Origin: Komarekiella atlantica HA4396-MV6
GTDB lineage: Bacteria; Cyanobacteriota; Cyanobacteriia; Cyanobacteriales; Nostocaceae
Direction: 5' to 3'
Length of the DNA stretch: 64,000 nucleotides
Assembly (NCBI GenBank): GCA_019359395.1
Contig: JAHHHK010000005.1
Coordinates: forward strand, 62,001-126,000
Both the position numbers and the translations under genes were made by a program. This document shows, piece after piece, positions 45,563 to 54,249 of the stretch. The stretch's first letter is position 1, and the number at the start of each line of letters is the position of its first letter. Below the pieces are notes generated by a model, which saw only the letters and a program-made list of their open reading frames with translations, ran no database searches and was not told where the DNA came from.

Positions 45563-46123
45563 ATGTCATACAATGAAGATAAATTTCAGTATTTTGAAAA
45601 ATACGACATTAATAAAAGCAAGTTTTTAACGCCTTTTCAAAGAAAATTTTTGCTGAAAAATCTCCAAGCAAATTTACAACCAGAATATCGTCGTCGCATC
45701 GAAATTATGTTACTAGCAGATCAGGGTAAATCTCCAACCCAAATTTGTGAAATATTAGGCTGTTCTTACCATATGGCGCGATACTGGATGGGTGTAGCAA
45801 AAGCTGGTTTAGCTCACCAATGGCAGGAGCAACCAATAGGCAGACCGAAAAGTATTAACGAGCAATATCTCGAACGTTTGAAGGAATTGGTAAGCCATAG
45901 CCCTCGTGAATATGGCTATCCATTTCACTGCTGGACAGCACAATGGTTAAGTAAACATTTAGCAAGTGAAATTGGAATTCAAATTACTGAACGCCACATC
46001 AGTCGTTTACTCAAACAAATGGGACTGTCTACGAAACAAAGAAATAATAATAATAGCCTTAAACAAGAAACTGACGATACCCAAAATTCTGAGATTACTA
46101 TCAGCGACCTACAACTTCCCTAA
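45563..46123 (+). CDS. IS630-like helix-turn-helix protein
   Basis: About 186 residues starting MSYNEDKFQYFEK. It contains the two DNA-binding units of an IS630-type transposase: a first helix-turn-helix at about 25-75 (RRRIEIMLLADQGKSPTQIC, GCSYHMARYW) and a winged segment at about 90-160 (QPIGRPKSINEQYLERL, TAQWLSKHL, ERHISRLLKQMG). The DDE catalytic domain is absent and no inverted terminal repeats are seen. In related genomes I recall similar proteins beside peptide exporters, so it may be a domesticated regulator of this cluster; a transposase remnant is the alternative. Confidence 0.75.
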   Translation: MSYNEDKFQYFEKYDINKSKFLTPFQRKFLLKNLQANLQPEYRRRIEIMLLADQGKSPTQICEILGCSYHMARYWMGVAKAGLAHQWQEQPIGRPKSINEQYLERLKELVSHSPREYGYPFHCWTAQWLSKHLASEIGIQITERHISRLLKQMGLSTKQRNNNNSLKQETDDTQNSEITISDLQLP

Positions 46124-46244
46124 AGGTCTAGTTTGCGATAAGAACTCAATAGCTTCTGGCTAAAAATTTTTCTAGAGTGAGCTGATATCTTGATTTGTTA
46201 ATAATTGAATAATAAATACTTTTTAAAGTTATCGGAGTTAAAGG

Positions 46245-46979
46245 ATGACTGAATTATTTATTTTTTCTGAACTAGACATCATACAACAAATCAAACTTTT
46301 CTGCCAAATTCCAGATGTAATTGAAGCAATAGCTACTCGTAAAATTATTGCCGATGCTGCTGATAAAGCAGGTATTATAATCGAGAAAGCAGAGCTTCAG
46401 CAGGCAGTAGACAACATACGATTAACTAAAAAACTTGTCAAAGCTGAAGATACATGGCTATGGCTACAAGAAAATTATCTTTCCCTGGATGAGTTTAAAG
46501 AATTAGCCAAAATTAACCTGCTCTCTGAAAAGCTGGCAAATCATTTATTTGCGAAGCAAGTTGAGCCATTTTTTTTTGAACACCAGCTTGATTATGCCAC
46601 ATCTGCCACTTATGAAGTTATTTTAGATGACGAGGATTTGGCTTGGAAACTGTTTTATGCGCTACAAGAAAACAAAATTAGTTTTCAAGAAATTGCCCGC
46701 CAATACATACAAGATCCAGAATTACGCCGCGTTAGCGGATATTGCGGGATACAATACCGTAGCAATTTTAGACCGGAGATTGCTACTTATGTTTTTGCTG
46801 CCCATCCACCGCAAGTTCTCAAGCCAATGGTAACACAGAAAGGAATCTATCTCATTTGGGTTGAAGAAATAATTCAACCTCAATTAAACGAACCGCTGCG
46901 CTGTAAGATTCTAGGAAACTTATTTTCTGCTTGGTTAAAGCAACAACTTGAGGAAGTGAAAATTTTGGTACAGATTTAA
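46245..46979 (+). CDS. Parvulin-type peptidyl-prolyl isomerase
   Basis: A 244-residue SurA/parvulin-like protein. The N-terminal 115 residues are helical (chaperone-like; KIIADAADKAGIIIEKAELQ). The parvulin domain lies at about 120-215, with YEVILDDEDLAWKLFYALQE, FQEIARQYIQDPELRRVSGY, and VLKPMVTQKGIYLIWVEEI. No signal peptide is visible, so it is probably cytosolic. Such isomerases are commonly next to HlyD/ABC peptide exporters in filamentous cyanobacteria, but no exporter gene follows here. A role in handling or export of the precursor peptides is inferred. Confidence 0.85.
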   Translation: MTELFIFSELDIIQQIKLFCQIPDVIEAIATRKIIADAADKAGIIIEKAELQQAVDNIRLTKKLVKAEDTWLWLQENYLSLDEFKELAKINLLSEKLANHLFAKQVEPFFFEHQLDYATSATYEVILDDEDLAWKLFYALQENKISFQEIARQYIQDPELRRVSGYCGIQYRSNFRPEIATYVFAAHPPQVLKPMVTQKGIYLIWVEEIIQPQLNEPLRCKILGNLFSAWLKQQLEEVKILVQI

Positions 46980-47242
46980 CATTTATGTTAAAAAACTAAC
47001 AGTAAGCTGGTAAAAGGTTGTGTTCAAGAAACAATCAGCGTGGTAGTAGCTTATGTTTCCTTAAATTGCCAACTTTCAACATTCGTTTTAAAATACAATA
47101 TCAAAATATTGTTTGCATATTTAAGATATTGTTGAATTTATTTATAAGGAATAATGCTTAAAATACCCATAAAAATCATGTATTAAACAAATGCCTGATT
47201 CTTTGTTGATGCTGGTGGGCTTTCGACTTCAACTTTTGTAAA

Positions 47243-48142
47243 TCATACACTCACAGGTAACACCAAACCTTCACGAGCTAGTAATGCTTGGGGAAATATA
47301 GATTTAACTTCGACTTGAATCTTGTCAAGAAAATCATCATCGTCATCTGGGTGGTAATGAGATATTATTAAGCGTTGCACATCAGCACTTTGAGCCACAC
47401 TCACCGCAGTTTGCCACTGTAAATCGGCTGAGTCGTGGTTGTGAGCCGTTGGCGGAGTGTAGGTAGCATTGGCAATCAGTAAATCAACACCTTTAATAAA
47501 CTGTAAAATCTGCTCTCGCTCTACATCATCGGTATTTTGGTGCAAATCTGTGACATAGGCAACACTATATTGCTGCCAGGTAACTCGATAGCCAACTGAG
47601 CGCTGAGTTTGATTAATCAACGCTACTGAAATTATGACATCATCTAGCTTCACTTCCCTGTCTGGAGTCAGATTATAAAACTGCAATTCCGACTGCATTA
47701 CTTGCAAAGGGTAAGGAAAGTGTGGTTGGAGCATCTGATCACATAAACATTGTTTGATCGAGGCTCCATTTGAAGCAGCTGTACCGTAAATATGTAAGCA
47801 GTTTTCTGCAATAAATGCAGGAGCAAAAAAGGGAAACCCTTGAATACGATTTGATTGGGAGTTGGTAAAAAATAAATGAGCTTCTAGCGGTTGTTGCTGT
47901 TGCCAAGTTTTACCTAGTATGCGTAAGCCAGTACCGCCATCAAAAATTAAGCGTTTTCCGGCTACATACATTTCTACACAAGCGGTATTGCCACCATAGC
48001 AGCTAGTTTTACTGCCTGGGGTGGGAATTAAACCCCGTACACCCCAGAATTGTACAAGAAATTCACCCGATAGATTACTTAGCGGGGTTGGTGATTTTTC
48101 AGTTAGGTAACTCAGAGAACCCGACAACTCAAAATTTGGCAT
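47243..48142 (-). CDS. Degenerate metallo-beta-lactamase-fold protein
   Basis: A 299-residue protein of the cyclic-nucleotide-phosphodiesterase-like metallo-beta-lactamase family: FLVQFWGVRGLIPTPGSKTS, YGGNTACVEM, and LIFDGGTGLRILG are typical. The metal-binding motif normally reading H-x-H-x-D-H is TNSQSNRIQGFPFF here, so all of its His and Asp are lost. The later ligands are also changed (IANATYT in place of Asp; HNHDSADLQW in place of the usual His), while SHYHPDDDDDF is kept. It is probably catalytically inactive. It lies 11 bases downstream of panD on the same strand. Confidence 0.85.
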   Translation of the reverse strand: MPNFELSGSLSYLTEKSPTPLSNLSGEFLVQFWGVRGLIPTPGSKTSCYGGNTACVEMYVAGKRLIFDGGTGLRILGKTWQQQQPLEAHLFFTNSQSNRIQGFPFFAPAFIAENCLHIYGTAASNGASIKQCLCDQMLQPHFPYPLQVMQSELQFYNLTPDREVKLDDVIISVALINQTQRSVGYRVTWQQYSVAYVTDLHQNTDDVEREQILQFIKGVDLLIANATYTPPTAHNHDSADLQWQTAVSVAQSADVQRLIISHYHPDDDDDFLDKIQVEVKSIFPQALLAREGLVLPVSV

Positions 48143-48153
48143 TTTCCTTGAAT

Positions 48154-48537
48154 TTAGACCTCGCTGAGCAGGTCATTGTAGCGCCGGACTTCTAAGAGCC
48201 GATTTTTTTCATCCACAATGACTACCGTAGGAGAGTAACTTTTTAACTCTTCTAGAGTGAACTGCCCGTAAGTCATTATAATCAAGCGATCGCCAATAAT
48301 GCCTAGACGTGCCGCAGCCCCATTTAACTCGATGATTCCTGAATTGGCAGGAGCCGGGATCGCATACGTAATGAAGCGCTCGCCATTGGCATTATTTACT
48401 ACTTGTACTTGCTCAAAGGGTAAGATGCCAGATTTCTCTAGGAGGATTTGATCGATACTGATACTACCCACATAGTGGAGATTTGCCCCAGTGAGAGTAC
48501 AGTTGTGAATTTTTGCCAAAAGGAGCGTGCGCTGCAT
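48154..48537 (-). CDS. panD: Aspartate 1-decarboxylase precursor
   Basis: Makes beta-alanine from aspartate for pantothenate and CoA synthesis. The 127-residue proenzyme has the self-cleavage Gly-Ser in [11 protein letters not shown] (residues about 24-25), which generates the pyruvoyl group, and [13 protein letters not shown] and [17 protein letters not shown] in the expected places. It is the first of a two-gene unit with the metallo-beta-lactamase-fold gene and lies 90 bases downstream of ppa. Confidence 0.95.
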   Translation of the reverse strand: MQRTLLLAKIHNCTLTGANLHYVGSISIDQILLEKSGILPFEQVQVVNNANGERFITYAIPAPANSGIIELNGAAARLGIIGDRLIIMTYGQFTLEELKSYSPTVVIVDEKNRLLEVRRYNDLLSEV

Positions 48538-48627
48538 TGCGTTTATGGGTTCTGTGGCAATTGAGCTAAAGCCAAGTTAAGTAAAGTTTTGTGCTTTCCT
48601 TTTGCCTGACTTTTGTTGAAGGTTTGT

Positions 48628-49170
48628 TCAGGTAGTTTGAGAATCAGAATCCCGACCTTTTTCACTACCGGCTTTTACGCACTTTTCTACTAAAGGCATA
48701 ACCTCTTCAACATCTTGCCAGCCGCGAATCTCAGTTACCTTTTTTTCCAAATTTTTATAAGTGCGGAAAAATTCGGCAATTTCAGCTAAGCGGTGTGGCG
48801 GTAAGTCTTTCAGGGACTTTATTTGAGCGTATCGGGGATCTTTGTCAGGAACACAAAGGATTTTTTCATCGCGATCGCCACCGTCAATCATCTCCAGGAA
48901 TCCAATTGGTCTGGCGGCTATAACACAGCCTGGAAAGGTTGGTTCATCTATTAATACCATACCATCCAGTGGATCGCCATCCTCTGCTAAGGTATTGGGC
49001 ACAAAGCCATAGTCATAAGGGTATTGTACCGAGGAATAAAGTACCCGGTCTAGAGCAAAAGCTTGTATGTCTTTGTCGTATTCGTATTTATTTTTACTCC
49101 CGCCTGCAATTTCAATCAGAACGTTGATTAGACCCGGTTTAGGTTGGGCAGGAATACGAGATAAGTCCAC
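48628..49170 (-). CDS. ppa: Inorganic pyrophosphatase
   Basis: A 180-residue family I soluble pyrophosphatase that hydrolyses PPi and pulls biosynthetic reactions forward. Motifs: [40 protein letters not shown] with the metal-binding Asp residues, and KDPRYAQI. The length is typical with a short polar tail ([15 protein letters not shown]). Confidence 0.97.
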   Translation of the reverse strand: MDLSRIPAQPKPGLINVLIEIAGGSKNKYEYDKDIQAFALDRVLYSSVQYPYDYGFVPNTLAEDGDPLDGMVLIDEPTFPGCVIAARPIGFLEMIDGGDRDEKILCVPDKDPRYAQIKSLKDLPPHRLAEIAEFFRTYKNLEKKVTEIRGWQDVEEVMPLVEKCVKAGSEKGRDSDSQTT

Positions 49171-49600
49171 AAAAAACCTCCGCTAATAATGAATCATGGG
49201 AGCATTCAGCTTCACTCCCCGTGTAGAATTTTAGGGCAATATGGATCTCTCTTCCCAAGGTATTCATTTGGATTGGGGATTGAGGTTAACGTGAGTTGTA
49301 CAGGATATAAAGGCTGAAAATCAGAATAGATAAAGGTTTGAAGAATTAAGGAGTTTGAAATACTACAGGTTTTATTGACAATGAAATCAATAACGATAAT
49401 AAAATCACAAAAAAAAGCTGAAACTCAAATTGATCAGAACAAGAATAGAGTTTCAGTTATGTTAGAGATACTATCTAGATTGAATTTAACGTGAGTTCAA
49501 CATAATATTATCTGACATTTATCGGAATATAATGCTGTAATTCAAAATGTAGGCGATCGCTAAAAGCTTATGCTGTCTGTTTGAGGCATTAACAGCTAAA
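49171..49600. other. Gap upstream of ppa
   Basis: 430 bases with no gene visible. Two similar blocks (GATTGAGGTTAACGTGAGTT near 49276 and GATTGAATTTAACGTGAGTT near 49478) suggest a local duplication or a dispersed repeat. The ppa promoter should be near 49171-49260. Confidence 0.5.
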
Positions 49601-50539
49601 TTAAATCGTAATATTATCGCTTCCTTGCTGATTAATCAATAATCGCAAAATTGATAACCCTAAAATTATTAAAAATAGCACTAAGCCAATTGTACATGCA
49701 TAGCTAATTTCTAAATTGCTGAAAGCTTGCTCATATAAATAGTAAACAATTGTTTTCGAGCTACTGAGTGGGCCTCCTTGAGTCATAATGTATACTTCTT
49801 CAAACACTTTGGTGGCAGAAATAGCTGAAATTACCGCCACTAATGCTAAATACGGCTTCATCAAGGGTATGGTAATATCCAAGTGTTTGCGAATACCATC
49901 AGATCCATCAATGGCTGCGGCTTCGTACACATCAGCAGGAATTGATTGCAAACCCGCTAAATAAATGACCATGTAGTAGCCTAGTCCCTTCCACACAGTC
50001 ACAGCCATCACACTGGCAAGAGAAATTGGCACAATTCCAAAAAGCTTAGCTGGGCTAGTTAACCAAGGAATACCTTCTGGAAAAATCCCCAAAGTTTTGA
50101 GAAACTGATTGAGTAAGCCGTTTTCTGCATACAGCCATTTCCAAGCTATCCCCGCAACTACCATTGAAATTACCACTGGAGTGTAGTATGCAGATCTAAA
50201 CCAATTCATTCCCCGTAGTTTCTGATTAACTAAAATTGCCAAGATTAAAGGAGCAATTACTAAAATTGGTACTACACCCACAAGATATAAAAAAGTGTTT
50301 TCTAAAGTTTTCCAAAAAACTGTATCTTTCCAAAGCTGAAGGAAGTTAGCAAGACCTATCCATTGCGGTGGTTCAGCAAGATCTTCGTAACTGGTAAAGC
50401 TGAGGTAAAACGCTTGCAGTGCAGGCCAAAAAACAGTTAGCCCCAAAAGAACTAAGGCAGGTAACAAAAACAAATAAGGAGTCAGCCGTTGTTTAATAAA
50501 CATCCAATTTTTAGAAGTCAATTGATTCATCGGTGGCAT
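49601..50539 (-). CDS. Sugar ABC transporter permease, UgpA/MalF type
   Basis: A 312-residue inner-membrane permease of the carbohydrate-uptake family. Six membrane segments are evident (starting near residues 18, 80, 115, 165, 215 and 280), and the ATPase-contact loop YEAAAIDGSDGIRKHLDIT is intact, with FRSAYYTPVVISMVVAGIAW upstream. No second permease, binding protein or ATPase is adjacent. The MalK-type ATPase at 12053-13156 is a possible partner. Substrate unknown. Confidence 0.92.
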   Translation of the reverse strand: MPPMNQLTSKNWMFIKQRLTPYLFLLPALVLLGLTVFWPALQAFYLSFTSYEDLAEPPQWIGLANFLQLWKDTVFWKTLENTFLYLVGVVPILVIAPLILAILVNQKLRGMNWFRSAYYTPVVISMVVAGIAWKWLYAENGLLNQFLKTLGIFPEGIPWLTSPAKLFGIVPISLASVMAVTVWKGLGYYMVIYLAGLQSIPADVYEAAAIDGSDGIRKHLDITIPLMKPYLALVAVISAISATKVFEEVYIMTQGGPLSSSKTIVYYLYEQAFSNLEISYACTIGLVLFLIILGLSILRLLINQQGSDNITI

Positions 50540-50706
50540 TTTTTAGATTAAGGTAACGCAAGAACTGGGTTTTTGCTCTGGAAAAATCCTCAAGACTAAA
50601 AGATTTGGGAATGTCACTAGATTTAAGCTTCAATATTTTAAAGGTATATATTTGCGTAGCTTACCGCCGTAGGCATCGCCCGATTTTTGCAAATGGAGCA
50701 ACTGTA

Positions 50707-51369
50707 ATGGAAACTCAGAACAACCTATCAATTGAACACCAAAATGTCCCCACAAATCACCGTGGACTACACGACTTTTTGTATAATTCTGACAACGAAC
50801 ACACCACCACGGAAATGAGCATAACCCCTGAATTGGCAAATAATGGGGTTGAAATCATGCCCCTTGCAGTTTGGTGTGCGGCTGCTCAGAATGCAAAAAT
50901 TGCAGGTGTTTACGCAGTATTAGACACAGAAAGTTGCGTCCAGTACATTGGTTATTCCCGGAATGTGTTGTTATCCCTAAACGGTCATGTCGCCCAAAAT
51001 GGTGAGCAAAAATGTGCTTTTGTGCGCGTGCAAACATTCAAGTTTCCCAAGCGTCAAGAAATGGAAGATTTGCGAGATGCGTGGATAGCAGAACTCGACA
51101 GCATACCAGCTGGTAATGCTTCCGATAGCGGAATGTGGGCTAGTACGGTAGGCGAAGTTGCTAAGGCGGCAATGTCAGAGGTAGAACGTCAAGCCTATGA
51201 AGAGAAAAAGTTAAAATTGCGGAAAGCAATGGCTGACACAACCCTTTCTAAAGAGTCAAAAACAATAGATACAACTGAAGTTGAACGCCAGCGTCAACTC
51301 GAAGCTGCTGTAAAAAATGATGATTGGAGTGCAATTATCGACACACAGACACAAGAAACCCAGCACTAG
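50707..51369 (+). CDS. GIY-YIG domain protein
   Basis: About 220 residues. The GIY-YIG nuclease-like fold lies at about 60-130: IAGVYAVLDTESCVQYIGYS contains GVY and YIG in the right spacing, followed by the Arg in SRN and by GHVAQNG. The C-terminal 90 residues are charged and helical. The usual downstream catalytic Glu may be in RQEMEDLRDAW. The ATG at 50707 is preferred over an upstream in-frame ATG that would read through a GCGTAGC-type repeat at about 50653-50685. Function unknown. Confidence 0.8.
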   Translation: METQNNLSIEHQNVPTNHRGLHDFLYNSDNEHTTTEMSITPELANNGVEIMPLAVWCAAAQNAKIAGVYAVLDTESCVQYIGYSRNVLLSLNGHVAQNGEQKCAFVRVQTFKFPKRQEMEDLRDAWIAELDSIPAGNASDSGMWASTVGEVAKAAMSEVERQAYEEKKLKLRKAMADTTLSKESKTIDTTEVERQRQLEAAVKNDDWSAIIDTQTQETQH

Positions 51370-51416
51370 GATGGTGCTAATTGAGATTGGTGCAAAATGT
51401 CAGGTTAAATAGTCAT

Positions 51417-51455
51417 AAAGGCGTCCCTTCTTATTTTGCACAAAGGGACGCCTTT
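51417..51455 (+). terminator. Strong hairpin after the GIY-YIG gene
   Basis: AAAGGCGTCCCTT, a 13-base loop (CTTATTTTGCACA), AAGGGACGCCTTT: a 13-bp perfect stem ending in TTT, 48 bases after the stop codon. A good rho-independent terminator candidate. Confidence 0.75.
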
Positions 51456-51600
51456 AGTATGGGCAGTTTGTAGAACTGTTACAGATATATTACAGCAGGT
51501 TTCATAAGAATAGACCACAGTAGGGTGGGCATTAAACCCACGGTAAGAATTTACAGCAGATTTTAGGTAAATGAAGTACATAAATAAAACCCGAAACCCT

Positions 51601-51650
51601 GTAGAGACGTTACATGTAGAGACGTTACATGTAACGTCTCTACATGTAAC
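51601..51650. repeat. Expanded palindromic repeat, copy 4
   Basis: GTAGAGACGTTACATGTAGA then GACGTTACATGTAACGTCTC then TACATGTAAC: the same GTAGAGACGTT ends as in copies 1-3, but the centre is TACATGTA and the left arm is duplicated in tandem. Confidence 0.8.
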
Positions 51651-51667
51651 CGTTGTATAACTAGGAA

Positions 51668-52048
51668 TTATTTGACTTCACTAGCAGCAAATTTATTGAC
51701 TTTACCATTTTTCACTGCAACTACCACATCGTAAGTTGCACAATAAGCGATCGTTACATTATTGGCTTTATTGTAAAGGTTGACTACCATTCCTGCGCCA
51801 CCAGGTTGAACTGCGATCGGTTCAAGATCACCAAAAAAGAAACGACGTAGCTGATCACCGCTACCAAATTTACCTTTATTCTTGATGAGCATATCAATTT
51901 TTTGTTGAGCAGTTAAACCCGTAACATCTTTCATTTCCTCGGCTGATGCTCGAACTAATGAAGGATTCACAGCCTGGAGTGGAACATCCCAAACGGTCAA
52001 AATACCAGCTAGGGCAACACCTGTGAGTAGGGATGAGGCAAGTTTCAT
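51668..52048 (-). CDS. Small secreted protein, unknown
   Basis: A 126-residue protein with a signal peptide (KLASSLLTGVALAGILTVWD, then VPLQA). The mature part has EEMKDVTGLTAQQKIDMLIK, FGSGDQLRRFFFGDLEP, and a C-terminal strand-rich region with a single Cys (AYCATYDVVVAVKNGKV). I do not recognise the family. It is a single gene, convergent with the GIY-YIG gene, and is probably periplasmic. Confidence 0.7.
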   Translation of the reverse strand: MKLASSLLTGVALAGILTVWDVPLQAVNPSLVRASAEEMKDVTGLTAQQKIDMLIKNKGKFGSGDQLRRFFFGDLEPIAVQPGGAGMVVNLYNKANNVTIAYCATYDVVVAVKNGKVNKFAASEVK

Positions 52049-52293
52049 TTATTTCTCCTGATCTTTGATCTCGAATAATCAAAGCATCACACTTGGTACT
52101 GAAGCTTATATGAAACCAAGCCAGAGTTTATCTGAATTTATCCCTTGGGAATATTCAGTCTGAATTCAGCAGATTCTCAGACAAGTATGATATTTTAATT
52201 TTTTAGTTGATTTTCAGTGTTTTTTTATATTTATCTAATCACTGAATAAAATAAGCCGAGTATAGTTAACAGTATTTTCATAGTAATATTATT

Positions 52294-53346
52294 GTGACTA
52301 AACAGAGCAAACGGCATCATCTTATCCACAAAATTCCAGGTCAAACTTATCTGTGGTTAGCAATCCTGATTTTTGGAGCATCTAGCGCAGTTACTCGCAA
52401 GCTTACAGAAATCGGTACTCAACATTTTATCGGTGGTCGAAATCCGATTTCTTTGTGTAATGTTTTGTTTGTGGGAAATCTGTGTGCCTTGATAATTTTA
52501 ATATTAATTTATTGGCGACAGTGGAACAAAACAACTTTGATGCAACTGTCAAAGAAGGATTGGTTCAGTCTAACAGCAGTAGCAATTTTATCAGGAGCGA
52601 TCGCACCTGGTTTAATTTTCCAAGGGCTGGCACTAACTAAGGTTAATAATGTAATTTTGGTTGGCAGATTAGAACTTCCTTTAACTTTGGCTTTATCCAT
52701 TTGGTTGTTGAAGGAACGAGTGAATCTTTGGGAAATTGTGGGAGCGATCGCAGCGTTTATCGGTGTTACTCTAACTATTTTTCTTCAGCCTCCAGGGGAA
52801 GCCATGATGAACATGGGAGGTTTCAGCGTGGGTATTGGAGAACTTTTGGCCGTAGCAGGAGCAGCGGCTTCGTCTGCTGCCACAATTGTTAGTAAAGGAC
52901 AGTCCCACATTCCTCTGGGAATCTATAGTATCTTTCGTACTGCCCTAGGAACTTTAATATTTTTCTTCCTTGCTTTAATACTCTATGGAAGCGACCATTT
53001 TATGGATGTGTTCTCATCCTTTTTGTGGCAATGGATGTTGCTCTATGGTGCTTTAATTGTGGTGTTAGGTCAGTCATTTTGGATCAAAGGCTTGAGAGCT
53101 TCTACGGTTTCTGCTGCTTCTTTAGCTAGCTCTTTTGTCCCAATTGTGGGTATAGTGGCAGCTTATTTAATACTAGGCGAAGCTCCGACATTCGCTCAAT
53201 ATATCGGCGGTAGTTTAATTTTATTTGGCATATTTTTAAGTCAGGTTGGTATTCGGCGTCAAAATTCTCGTATTGCTTTGAGCAAAGTTAGCTCTAATCA
53301 AGCAAAACAAGAAATAGAAACTAGTATGGGATTTAAAGGTATATAA
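52294..53346 (+). CDS. EamA/DMT-family transporter
   Basis: A 350-residue membrane protein starting at GTG, with ten membrane segments in two homologous halves (YLWLAILIFGASSAVTRKLT opens the first; GVSVGIGELLAVAGAAASSA-like sequence opens the second). EamA hallmarks are ALTKVNNVILVGRLELPLTL and AAYLILGEAPTFAQYIGGSL. Such proteins export or import small metabolites. Substrate unknown; it is convergent with the iron/B12-type ABC ATPase gene. Confidence 0.9.
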   Translation: MTKQSKRHHLIHKIPGQTYLWLAILIFGASSAVTRKLTEIGTQHFIGGRNPISLCNVLFVGNLCALIILILIYWRQWNKTTLMQLSKKDWFSLTAVAILSGAIAPGLIFQGLALTKVNNVILVGRLELPLTLALSIWLLKERVNLWEIVGAIAAFIGVTLTIFLQPPGEAMMNMGGFSVGIGELLAVAGAAASSAATIVSKGQSHIPLGIYSIFRTALGTLIFFFLALILYGSDHFMDVFSSFLWQWMLLYGALIVVLGQSFWIKGLRASTVSAASLASSFVPIVGIVAAYLILGEAPTFAQYIGGSLILFGIFLSQVGIRRQNSRIALSKVSSNQAKQEIETSMGFKGI

Positions 53347-53372
53347 AGTAGGGATTGGATATTATCTGAAAT

Positions 53373-54149
53373 TTATACAGCAGCGATCGCACAAACTTGT
53401 AAGCCAACAGGCGTGCGAATAATTACAGATTCTACACCAAAAACTTGCTCTATGGTGTTTGGGTTGAGAACTTTTTCTGGTGTACCAACTTCCCAAAGAT
53501 AACCCTGTTTTAATAAAGCGATGCGGGAACTATAGCGAGCCGCTAAATTCAATTCGTGTAAAACTGTGACAATGGTTAATTCTTGTTGCTGATTCAGATG
53601 TTTGAGTAGTTCCAGGAGTTGTAATTGATAGTTAATATCTAAATAAGTTGTAGGTTCATCTAATAGTAATACCTTTGGTTCTTGCGCCAGTGCTAAAGCC
53701 AAAAAAGCGCGTTGTCTTTCACCGCCTGAAAGTTGTTCGACTAAGCGATCGCTCAATTTTTCTAGTTGCGTCTTTTGAATTGCAGCTTCAACTTTTTGCC
53801 AATCTTCGGCGTTTAATTCCCATTGCCACCAGGGTTGATGTGGCGTGCGTCCTAAACTTACTAATTGCCGCACTGTTAACCCCACGGGAACCGTTTGCTG
53901 TTGCGGTAATAACGCCAGTTTTTGTGCAACTAAATTTGGTGGTTGAGAATGAATTGCTTTGCCATCAAGTAGCACTGTTCCCTGTTGAGGTGAGAGAATA
54001 CGACTCAACAATTTGAGTAATGTAGACTTTCCAGAACCATTAGCACCAACTAAACTTAACCATTCTCCTGTTTGCAGAGTCAGGTTAACATCTTGGACAA
54101 TTGGGACTGTGGCGTAACCACCAGTGAGATTTTGCAGTTCGAGGGGCAT
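53373..54149 (-). CDS. ABC ATPase, iron-siderophore/B12 family
   Basis: A 258-residue ATPase of the FecE/BtuD family: Walker A GANGSGKST, VRQLVSLGRTPH, LSGGERQRAFLALALAQ, and Walker B VLLLDEPTTYLDI. It follows the FecCD-type permease by 100 bases and pairs with it. A substrate-binding protein gene is not in the window. Upstream lies a cobyrinate amidase gene, which makes a corrinoid substrate possible, but siderophore or haem cannot be excluded. Confidence 0.93.
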   Translation of the reverse strand: MPLELQNLTGGYATVPIVQDVNLTLQTGEWLSLVGANGSGKSTLLKLLSRILSPQQGTVLLDGKAIHSQPPNLVAQKLALLPQQQTVPVGLTVRQLVSLGRTPHQPWWQWELNAEDWQKVEAAIQKTQLEKLSDRLVEQLSGGERQRAFLALALAQEPKVLLLDEPTTYLDINYQLQLLELLKHLNQQQELTIVTVLHELNLAARYSSRIALLKQGYLWEVGTPEKVLNPNTIEQVFGVESVIIRTPVGLQVCAIAAV

Positions 54150-54249
54150 TTTAATAATTCAAAATTATAAAGACTAAAGTTTTTTTAAACGCAAAGGAAC
54201 GCGGAGGAAATGCAGAAGAATGGAGAGTTTTGCCAAATTTAATTCGCTA

